From contig JAQVRG010000022.1 in assembly GCA_028701165.1 (NCBI GenBank), positions 1 to 11,245 of the forward strand: a DNA stretch of 11,245 nucleotides. The letters are read 5' to 3'. The translations under genes and the position numbers were made by a program. Of this stretch, positions 6,303 through 11,245 are shown piece after piece; positions within the stretch are counted from its first letter, which is position 1, and each line of letters starts with the position of its first letter. The notes beneath the pieces are model-generated. The model had not been told where the DNA came from, did not search any database, and worked only from the letters and a program-made list of their open reading frames with translations. The DNA is from Eubacteriales bacterium (GTDB lineage: Bacteria > Bacillota > Clostridia > Christensenellales > CAG-138).

Positions 6303-7408
6303 CAAACGATCCTCCTCATTCTATACAGGATGCACAAAAACAGGATCGCGCCGATCAAGGAGGTCACAACGCCGATGGGAAGCTCGATGGGGTTGAGCAG
6401 CACGCGCGACAAAAGATCCGCGAGCATCAAAAAGACCGCCCCGCCAAAGAGGGACGCGGGCAGCAGTCTTTTATGGTTGGGGCCTGTAAGCAAGCGCGCC
6501 ATGTGCGGCGTGACCAGCCCCACAAAGCCGATCGTGCCGCCGATGGATACGCACACGCCGATGAGCGCCGATACGCAGATGAGCACGGTGAGTTTGACGC
6601 GCCGCACGTTCACGCCGATGTGCCGCGCGTTCTCCTCGCCAAGCGCGAAGGCGTTCAGCTCCCGCGCACTGCAAAGGAGCACCGTACCGCATACCGCAAG
6701 CGCCGCAAGCAGGATCAGCGCCTCCCTGTAGCCGCTGCCGCTTAAAGACCCCATCGTCCAGAAGGTGATATGCCTGACCTTTTCGCCCGCAAACGCCGTA
6801 ATAAGCGCAATGATGCTCGAAACGAACATGGAATAGATCACGCCCAGCAGCAGGATCGTGTTGGTGGAAAGGGAATAGTCAAGGCGATATGCAAGCGTAA
6901 GGATCAGCAAAAGCGAAAGAAGGGCAAACAGCATGGCCATGCCCATCGTACCCGCAAGCGGGATCGCGGGTATGGTAATGCCAAAGGCGATAGAGAGCAC
7001 CGCGCCAAGCGCCGCGCCCGAGGAAACGCCCAGCGTCGAGCCGTCCGCAAGCGGGTTTTTGAGTAAGCCCTGCATCGCAGCGCCGCAAAGCGAAAGCGAC
7101 GCGCCGGTCAAGGCCACGCAAAGCACACGCGGCAGCCGCATGGAAAGAAGGATCGCCGCGAGCGTATCGCTTTGCGCCGCGCGCTTTCCGCTGATCGCCT
7201 GAAGGCATATGCGCGCCGTTTCGGAAAGGGGGATGCGCACGCTGCCCGCGCAAACGCACAAAAGCAGCGTAAGCAGCGTCACGGCGGCAAACGCAATGTA
7301 CGCCGCCGCGCCAAAGCCCTCGCCCGCCGTTTCCGCGCGCGAAAGCCGCGCAGTCCCTTTTGAAGAAGGCTGCGCCCTATCCAGCCGCTTATGCCGCGTC
7401 GTTCCCAT
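6302..7408 (-). CDS. btuC: ABC transporter permease, cobalamin/corrinoid (BtuC/FecCD family)
   Basis: A 368-residue polytopic membrane protein of the FecCD/BtuC family, forming the translocation channel for substrate delivered by the lipoprotein. Family blocks include MRLPRVLCVALTGASLSL followed by QGLLKNPLADGSTLGVSSGA in the first third, GEENARHIGVNV (cytoplasmic coupling region facing the ATPase), and GFVGLVTPHMARLL with ELPIGVVTSLIGAILF near the end. About ten hydrophobic helices can be traced. The N-terminus is uncertain: the ATG at 7408 gives a basic 40-residue tail before the first helix, longer than the roughly 330-residue norm, and has no clear ribosome binding site. ATG at 7420 and TTG at 7444 are also open. 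The gene overlaps the end of the binding-protein gene by 20 bp, so translation is probably coupled. Confidence 0.92.
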   Translation of the reverse strand: MGTTRHKRLDRAQPSSKGTARLSRAETAGEGFGAAAYIAFAAVTLLTLLLCVCAGSVRIPLSETARICLQAISGKRAAQSDTLAAILLSMRLPRVLCVALTGASLSLCGAAMQGLLKNPLADGSTLGVSSGAALGAVLSIAFGITIPAIPLAGTMGMAMLFALLSLLLILTLAYRLDYSLSTNTILLLGVIYSMFVSSIIALITAFAGEKVRHITFWTMGSLSGSGYREALILLAALAVCGTVLLCSARELNAFALGEENARHIGVNVRRVKLTVLICVSALIGVCVSIGGTIGFVGLVTPHMARLLTGPNHKRLLPASLFGGAVFLMLADLLSRVLLNPIELPIGVVTSLIGAILFLCILYRMRRIV

Positions 7409-8330
7409 ACACAAAATCATACAGCATCCGCGCGCCGTCCGCAAGGCGCGGCACGGGACGCGAAAGCTCGTTATCGGGCAGGTTGAAAACCGCGCCGTTC
7501 TTCACGGCCGTCACATTTTCCCAGCCTGTGCGGGAAAGGATCTCCTCGGCGGGCGTCAAGCCCTCGCCGTCGTACATGCCAATGGTAACGATCACGTCCG
7601 GATTCCTTAAAAGCACCTGCTCCTCGGAGATCTCGCTCCAGCCCTCCACGTCCGAAAAGACGTTTTTCGCGCCGATCATTTTGGCGATCTCGTCCATAAA
7701 GGTGCCGGCGCCCGCCGTCCATAAGCCGTACTCGAGCGGCGAGACCTCGAAATAGACCGTCTTCTTCTCTCCTTGCTGTACGGCCTTTTTTGCAAGCGCG
7801 TCAAACGCCGCCTGCATTTGCGCGATCACAGCGTCGGCCTCCGCCTCCTTTTGCATCACGTCGCCGATCAGCGCGATACCCTGATACACCGCGTCGATCT
7901 CATAGTGCGCGTTGGTCATCACCACCGCGATCCCCGCCGCTTCAAGCGCTTGCAGCCGTTCGTCGGACGGCTCCATATCGCTTACGAAAAGCACCTGCGG
8001 CGCAAGTGCGAGTATCTGCTCGGTATTCAGCTCGTAGTTGGACTGTACGGCGGGTATCGAGACCACCGCCGCCGGATAATCGCAGTATTCCCCTCTGCCT
8101 ACAAGCGCGTCCTGCGCGCCCAGCGCATAAAGGATCTCGCAGTCCGAGGGCGTAAGCCCTATGACGCGCGTAACGGGCGCGCCGCCAAGCGCGATCTCGC
8201 GCCCCCGCATATCGGTAACGGTGCGCGTTTCCTGCGGCGTTTGGGCTTGCTCCGGCGCTTTCGCGCAGGCCGTGAGCAGAAGGGCGGCCGCCGCCATAAC
8301 AGAAAGGACGGATACGCGGAATCGTTTCAT
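7389..8330 (-). CDS. btuF: ABC transporter substrate-binding lipoprotein, cobalamin/corrinoid (BtuF type)
   Basis: A 313-residue class III periplasmic-binding-type protein. Residues 1-21 form a signal peptide (MKRFR, then a hydrophobic core) ending in the lipobox LLTAC with Cys22 as the lipidated residue, as expected for a surface-anchored binding protein in a Gram-positive cell. The mature part has the TVTDMRGREIAL opening, RVIGLTPSDCEILYALGAQDALVGRGEYCDYP, and LNTEQILALAPQVLFV, matching the BtuF/FhuD lobe structure, with a long central helix between the lobes. ATG at 8330 is preceded by GGGAGGT with about 8 bp spacing and starts exactly at the signal peptide. It is the first gene of the corrinoid operon. 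Ligand identity rests on linkage to cobT/cobU/cobS: cobalamin or cobinamide rather than an iron chelate. Confidence 0.92.
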   Translation of the reverse strand: MKRFRVSVLSVMAAAALLLTACAKAPEQAQTPQETRTVTDMRGREIALGGAPVTRVIGLTPSDCEILYALGAQDALVGRGEYCDYPAAVVSIPAVQSNYELNTEQILALAPQVLFVSDMEPSDERLQALEAAGIAVVMTNAHYEIDAVYQGIALIGDVMQKEAEADAVIAQMQAAFDALAKKAVQQGEKKTVYFEVSPLEYGLWTAGAGTFMDEIAKMIGAKNVFSDVEGWSEISEEQVLLRNPDVIVTIGMYDGEGLTPAEEILSRTGWENVTAVKNGAVFNLPDNELSRPVPRLADGARMLYDFVYGNDAA

Positions 8331-8344
8331 GTTTATTACCTCCC

Positions 8345-8365
8345 GCCGCGCGTTTTTTACGCGGC
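8345..8365 (-). promoter_or_regulatory. Leader hairpin abutting the btuF ribosome binding site
   Basis: On the minus strand GCCGCG pairs perfectly with CGCGGC around a 9-base A-rich loop, and the stem ends directly against the GGGAGGT ribosome binding site of btuF (8338-8344). It would lie in the 5' leader of the operon mRNA, about 65 nt long if the -10 at 8401-8406 is used. The structure is seen in the sequence. A role in translation control is inferred: a helix touching the site could reduce ribosome access or be stabilised by a regulator. Confidence 0.45.
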
Positions 8366-8400
8366 TCATAGGATCGATGGGATGCGTTTACACTATGGGT

Positions 8401-8409
8401 ATTGTAGCA
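8401..8409 (-). promoter_or_regulatory. Extended -10 promoter for the btuF-cob operon
   Basis: The minus strand reads TGCTACAAT, an extended -10 (TGn plus TACAAT, one mismatch to TATAAT), about 70 bp upstream of the btuF start. No good TTGACA-like -35 is found at 16-18 bp, which fits dependence on the TGn extension or on an activator. The same nine bases occur inverted at 8459-8467 as the promoter of the divergent gene. Confidence 0.55.
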
Positions 8410-8439
8410 CAGTTTTCCCCTGCCTTCACCCGCGCGTGT

Positions 8440-8467
8440 TTGCTTTTTTAAAAACCTCTGCTACAAT
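8440..8467 (+). promoter_or_regulatory. Promoter for the CDP-alcohol phosphatidyltransferase / DUF2156 genes
   Basis: A -35 TTGCTT (8440-8445), 16-bp spacer and -10 TACAAT (8462-8467), preceded by TG to give an extended -10. The predicted transcript starts near 8474, giving a leader of about 60 nt before the ATG at 8535. An A/T-rich stretch (tttttta aaaa) fills the spacer start. Confidence 0.65.
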
Positions 8468-8476
8468 AAAGGAAAT

Positions 8477-8499
8477 ACGCGCGTGAAACGCCCGCGCGT
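8477..8499 (+). other. 5'-terminal hairpin in the leader of the divergent (+) transcript
   Basis: ACGCGCG (8477-8483) and CGCGCGT (8493-8499) form a perfect 7-bp stem with a 9-base loop. It begins only about three bases after the predicted transcription start, so it would cap the 5' end of the mRNA. A stabilising role is possible but inferred. A terminator is unlikely, as no T-run follows. Confidence 0.4.
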
Positions 8500-8534
8500 T
8501 TGAGTAAGATTACCGCGGAGAACAGAAATACGAA

Positions 8535-9095
8535 ATGAAAACGATCAAACCGTATCTTGCCGATAGCTTAACATGTGCGCGCATACTGGGCGGAGCGCTT
8601 CTGCTGTTTCTGCGTCCCTTGTCGCCGGCTTTTTATGTAACCTATACGCTTTGCGGCGTTACGGACGCACTGGACGGATGGGTCGCAAGGCGGCTAAACA
8701 CGGAAAGCGCGCGCGGCGCAAAGCTTGACAGCATCGCAGACCTTGTTTTTTACAGCGCCATGCTCGTAAAGCTGTTGCCGCTTTTATGGCCGAGGCTCTC
8801 CCTGTTCTATTGGAGCGCCGTCGGCTTGGTGCTGCTGTGCAGGCTTTGTTCTTATGTTGTCGCCTTTATAAAATTCCGCCGCTTCGCGTCGTTGCATACC
8901 TGCAAAAACAAGCTGACGGGCTTTCTGCTGTTCTTCCTTCCGTATTTTCTCGCCTTCCGCTATCTGCCGCTTTTCTGCTGGGCGATCTTCGTGATCGCGG
9001 GCGCGGCTTCGCTGGAGGAGCTGCTGATCCACCTGCGCGCCAAAACTTACAAGGCGGACGTCAAGTCGATTTTCGACGCGCAAAGAAGCGCATAA
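8535..9095 (+). CDS. CDP-alcohol phosphatidyltransferase family membrane protein
   Basis: A 186-residue membrane enzyme with the full CDP-alcohol phosphotransferase signature: Asp44, Asp47-Gly48, Ala51-Arg52, Gly61, Asp65 and Asp69 (D-x2-DG-x2-AR-x8-G-x3-D-x3-D). The aspartates bind the catalytic metals. The family joins a CDP-activated lipid or alcohol to an acceptor hydroxyl, for example glycerol-3-phosphate (PgsA), inositol phosphate or serine. The opening YLADSLTCARILGGALLLF resembles the first helix of PgsA-like proteins; further hydrophobic segments lie at about 70-85, 92-112, 127-145 and 147-160. The acceptor cannot be deduced, so no symbol is given. The ribosome binding site is poor: the nearest GGAG ends 15 bp before the ATG. 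The DUF2156 gene follows after 19 bp and is probably co-transcribed. Confidence 0.9.
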   Translation: MKTIKPYLADSLTCARILGGALLLFLRPLSPAFYVTYTLCGVTDALDGWVARRLNTESARGAKLDSIADLVFYSAMLVKLLPLLWPRLSLFYWSAVGLVLLCRLCSYVVAFIKFRRFASLHTCKNKLTGFLLFFLPYFLAFRYLPLFCWAIFVIAGAASLEELLIHLRAKTYKADVKSIFDAQRSA

Positions 9096-9114
9096 CTATA
9101 GAAGGGAACCGACC

Positions 9115-9993
9115 GTGCGCGAACTGTTTACAAAAATCGAGCTTGCCGACCGCGAAGCAATGACGCCGTATCTTTCGGCCTTCCGCTTTGTGGATCTTGG
9201 CTTTACGGGCCTATACTACTGCGCGGAGGCTTTCGATATCCGCAAGGCGTATCTTTGCGGCGCGCTTTGCCTGCGCATCCGCGGCGAGGACGGGTACGCA
9301 TATGTGCTTTCGGATGTAAAAAAACTGCCTGAAATCGCCGAACTGCTCTTTGCAAGCGAGGGTACAAACGCGATTGCTTTCGATTTTGTCAAGCGGGAAG
9401 ATCTTAAAGAATATACGTCTCTCTCGCCATACGCGTGCAGTGTCGCGTGCGAGGAAAAATACGCGGATTACTTCTCGACCTACGCGGATTACGTCTCGGT
9501 CGATAAGCAGAAGGCTTTACACAAATACAAGGATTATCATCAATTTTGCAGCCGCTACGCGCACGCCGCCTATGCGCTTAGCAAAGAAACGCTGCCCGTC
9601 GCGGCGAAGCTGCTTGACGCGTGGTGTGAAAACCACGGCTGCGCAGCCTGCACAACGGGCTGTGAAAAGCAATGGATACTGCGCCTTTTTGACGCGTGGG
9701 ACGCTTTGCCCGCAAAAGGGTTGATCGTCGATGTGGACGGCGCGCCGGCGGGCTTTTGCGTGCTGGAGCAAAACGGGGACACGGTGCTGCGCCTTGTGAG
9801 CAAGCCGACCGGCAGGCAGCGCGGCTTGCAGGTGTTTCTCGGCGTGGAATCGGCGCGGCTGCTTTTCCCGCACGCGGCATACGTCAACATGGGGCCGGAT
9901 TCCGGCGTTGCGAACCTTGGCTTGTTCAAGGATAAGTTCCGCCCCTATACGAAGCTGCAAAAATACAGGGTCACGCTTGCAAAAAAACCATAA
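9115..9993 (+). CDS. DUF2156 / LPG-synthase C-terminal-like domain protein
   Basis: A 292-residue soluble-looking protein with two GNAT-like halves. The C-terminal sequence YVNMGPDSGVANLGLFKDKFRPYTKLQKY matches the pattern of DUF2156 proteins, in which Y-I-N-x-x-x-D-x-G-x-x-G-L-x-x-x-K-x-x-x-x-P is typical. GLIVDVDGAPAGFCVLE is the usual preceding beta-strand pair. This domain is the catalytic part of MprF, which transfers an amino acid from tRNA to phosphatidylglycerol, but free-standing DUF2156 proteins have no activity that I can name with certainty. There is no membrane segment. A cysteine cluster (Cys171, Cys176, Cys179, Cys183) sits in the middle. The start is GTG with GAAGGGA about 8 bp upstream; an internal ATG would remove the N-terminal strand. 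Its position behind a CDP-alcohol phosphatidyltransferase supports a lipid-linked role, which remains inference. Confidence 0.82.
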   Translation: MRELFTKIELADREAMTPYLSAFRFVDLGFTGLYYCAEAFDIRKAYLCGALCLRIRGEDGYAYVLSDVKKLPEIAELLFASEGTNAIAFDFVKREDLKEYTSLSPYACSVACEEKYADYFSTYADYVSVDKQKALHKYKDYHQFCSRYAHAAYALSKETLPVAAKLLDAWCENHGCAACTTGCEKQWILRLFDAWDALPAKGLIVDVDGAPAGFCVLEQNGDTVLRLVSKPTGRQRGLQVFLGVESARLLFPHAAYVNMGPDSGVANLGLFKDKFRPYTKLQKYRVTLAKKP

Positions 9994-10002
9994 CCGCTAT
10001 TT

Positions 10003-10437
10003 TTAGGCGCGGCCTTTGAGCTTTTCGTTCACGCGCGCGGCGTCCCGCTTGGCGTGGCAATAGAGTATCGCGGTAACGGCGGCGAAAACCGCGCAGATCG
10101 TAAGCTCCATGCCTAGAAGCATCCGCCAATCCTCGGCGTGAAACCAGTCAAACGCAAACCCGCAGCCCATCACGACGGCGTTAACGTAAAGGAAGCAAAG
10201 CACCATGCGTATGAGCAAGGCGCGTTTGGAAAGCTCGCGCCCGTCGCGCGTGTTGCCACAGAACGAGGTAAAGGCGCACAGGAACGAGCAAAGGGCAAGC
10301 TGCCAAATCAGCGACGCGCCCGAGGACGTATCCGTATGCCAGAAAAGTTCGATATAAGCCGCCGCGCCCAGCGAAATGCAGGTCATGACCAGCGGGAACA
10401 CGGTAAAATACTGCTTGACGAGTTTCACTGCCCTCAT
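10003..10437 (-). CDS. DUF3021 family membrane protein (LytTR partner)
   Basis: A 144-residue protein with four predicted membrane helices (about 13-31, 43-60, 74-96, 107-127) and a charged cytoplasmic tail (CHAKRDAARVNEKLKGRA), the layout of DUF3021 proteins. Such proteins are usually encoded directly after a small LytTR regulator, as here (14 bp gap), and some are thought to hold or inhibit that regulator at the membrane. That role is family knowledge, not shown by the sequence. The ATG has AAGGAG with about 4 bp spacing, a strong site. The stop lies 9 bp from the stop of the convergent DUF2156 gene, with no clear terminator between. Confidence 0.85.
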   Translation of the reverse strand: MRAVKLVKQYFTVFPLVMTCISLGAAAYIELFWHTDTSSGASLIWQLALCSFLCAFTSFCGNTRDGRELSKRALLIRMVLCFLYVNAVVMGCGFAFDWFHAEDWRMLLGMELTICAVFAAVTAILYCHAKRDAARVNEKLKGRA

Positions 10438-10451
10438 ACTTCTCCTTGTGG

Positions 10452-10895
10452 TTATATGCCGAGCTTTTCCTTGAGCACGGCGACATACTGGCGGGAAATG
10501 ATGACCTTTTCCCCGTTTTTGAGCAGCGCCTCCAGCCGTCCGTTAAACGCCGGGGTAACGCTTTTGATTTTATTGAGATTCAGAATGCTCGACTTGCCCG
10601 CGCGGAAAAAATCCGCCTCCGGCAGCGTGGCTTCCAGCTCGTAAAGGCGCTGGCGCACCTCGTAAACCTCGGTTTTGCAATAGGCGAACACGCGCTCGTC
10701 CACGCTTTCAAAGTAGTAAACGTCCTCCGGATCCGCAAGAAACAGGCCGTTATCCTTGTAGAGCTTGAGCCTGCGCCGCGCGCCGCTTTGCCGAAAGGCT
10801 CTAAGGCTCTGCATCAGCTCGTCGCTCATCTCCCTGCATCGGACGATAAGCTCTTCTTCCTCTCCGGCTCCGATTTCCACGATCGTGATCTTCAA
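10452..10895 (-). CDS. LytTR family DNA-binding transcriptional regulator
   Basis: A 147-residue regulator with no receiver domain. Residues about 55-145 form a LytTR DNA-binding domain: DVYYFESVDERVFAY, then LPEADFFRAGKSSILNLNKIKSV (the F-x-R-x-x-KS-x-x-x-N-x-x-x-I block), NGRLEALLKNGEKVIISRQY and VAVLKEKLG. The N-terminus (MKITIVEI, then an acidic stretch EEEELIVRCRE) matches stand-alone LytTR proteins of Bacillota. The start codon is TTG at 10895. An ATG about 15 bp upstream is in another frame and stops at once, and no in-frame ATG gives the expected N-terminus. GGGGA lies about 8 bp upstream. Together with the DUF3021 gene it forms a two-gene regulatory unit; such units are often autoregulated, but no site is assigned here. 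Confidence 0.88.
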   Translation of the reverse strand: MKITIVEIGAGEEEELIVRCREMSDELMQSLRAFRQSGARRRLKLYKDNGLFLADPEDVYYFESVDERVFAYCKTEVYEVRQRLYELEATLPEADFFRAGKSSILNLNKIKSVTPAFNGRLEALLKNGEKVIISRQYVAVLKEKLGI

Positions 10896-10922
10896 GCGTT
10901 TTTCCCCATTCGCTTTTTTTAC

Positions 10923-10950
10923 AGTATATCATACGACAGGGGAAATGCAA
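10923..10950 (-). promoter_or_regulatory. Promoter of the LytTR-DUF3021 unit
   Basis: Minus strand TTGCAT (10945-10950), 16-bp spacer, then TATACT (10923-10928), one mismatch from the -10 consensus. Transcription would begin near 10916, leaving a leader of only about 20 nt before the TTG start at 10895, so a LytTR site for autoregulation would have to lie around or upstream of -35. Confidence 0.6.
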
Positions 10951-10971
10951 CGCGCGCGGCCGTGCGGCCTT

Positions 10972-11245
10972 TTACATACCGCCCACGATCACGCCTACGT
11001 CGCCGTGCAGCGCAAGGCGCAAAAGCCCCAGCAAAAACAGATGCGCGGGATAGTAGAAATAAAAGAACCATTTCATGCCGCGCCATTGGCCGCGCGTGCC
11101 GTTATATTGGCTAAGCGGCAGTATGGCAAGCGCCACGCAAAGCTGCAACAGGCCGTAGCGAAGGTCGACGAAGGCGCAGTAGACGATCGCGTAGAAAGAA
11201 ACGTAAACCATCATTTCGATCATTTGGCGCTTGAAATCCCCGCGA
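10972..11245 (-). CDS. TraX family membrane protein, C-terminal part (5' partial)
   Basis: The frame runs open to the window edge, so the N-terminal part is missing; about 90 residues are seen, against roughly 230-260 for the family. After FKRQ come hydrophobic helices (MVYVSFYAIVYCAFVDL, LLQLCVALAILPL), then SQYNGTRGQ and MKWFFYFYYPAHLFLLGLL. The YNGxRG loop followed by KxxFYxFYPxHL is the characteristic end of TraX/acyltransferase-like proteins. TraX of F plasmids acetylates pilin; chromosomal homologues in Bacillota probably modify cell-surface polymers, with unknown substrates. The short gap to the LytTR promoter holds no gene. Confidence 0.85.
   Translation of the reverse strand, partial: RGDFKRQMIEMMVYVSFYAIVYCAFVDLRYGLLQLCVALAILPLSQYNGTRGQWRGMKWFFYFYYPAHLFLLGLLRLALHGDVGVIVGGM

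Noticed and set aside
8331..8534. Cobalamin riboswitch upstream of btuF
   Set aside because: A GGTGAA and an ACTGT occur on the minus strand, but the core order, the B12-box and the length are not met, and both motifs lie upstream of the predicted start.
10958..10973. Terminator hairpin (GGCCG/CGGCC followed by TTTT, + strand)
   Set aside because: The loop would be only 2 bases, the T-run is short, and no + strand gene ends here; in the minus direction no T-run follows.

Overview
The window is GC-rich, gene-dense bacterial chromosome with no gap above about 200 bp. Several features point to an anaerobic Bacillota (Clostridia-type) genome: a lipoprotein-type B12 binding protein, a LytTR/DUF3021 pair, a TraX-family protein, a free-standing DUF2156 protein, a short clostridial-type CobU-like protein, and strong AGGAGG-type ribosome binding sites. 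The exact lineage cannot be read from the sequence, and this assignment is inference.

Layout. (1) Bases 1-1725 (+) are the C-terminal part of a large sensor protein of the CheB/CheR-PAS hybrid kinase type: an NEEL heptad coiled coil, a PAS domain, a kinase core and a receiver domain. The histidine normally phosphorylated in the kinase core is replaced by glycine. (2) Bases 8330-1736 (-) form one tightly packed run of nine genes: btuF-btuC-btuD-type corrinoid importer, cobT, cobU, cobS, a short CobU-like gene, a cobC-type phosphatase and a GNAT acetyltransferase. Genes overlap or lie within 12 bp of each other, so this looks like one operon for taking up corrinoid and finishing cobalamin (nucleotide loop assembly). 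(3) Bases 8331-8534 are a divergent promoter region. Two identical extended -10 elements (TGCTACAAT) face away from each other, and each predicted transcript starts with a small GC-rich hairpin. No cobalamin riboswitch is visible. (4) Bases 8535-9993 (+) hold a CDP-alcohol phosphatidyltransferase followed by a DUF2156 (LPG-synthase C-terminal-like) protein, probably a membrane-lipid pair. (5) Bases 10895-10003 (-) hold a LytTR DNA-binding regulator and its usual DUF3021 membrane partner, with a recognisable promoter. (6) The right edge cuts a TraX-family membrane protein (-).

Working together: BtuFCD imports cobalamin or an incomplete corrinoid such as cobinamide. CobU activates adenosylcobinamide (phosphate) to the GDP form, CobT makes alpha-ribazole phosphate, CobS joins the two, and the CobC-type enzyme removes the phosphate. 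Corrin-ring genes are absent from the window, so the locus reads as salvage or late assembly.

Most of the window is ordinary. The items most worth following up are the kinase core without its histidine, the two dissimilar CobU-type proteins side by side, the mirrored promoters with no riboswitch, and the lipid-synthase/DUF2156 pair with a cysteine cluster.
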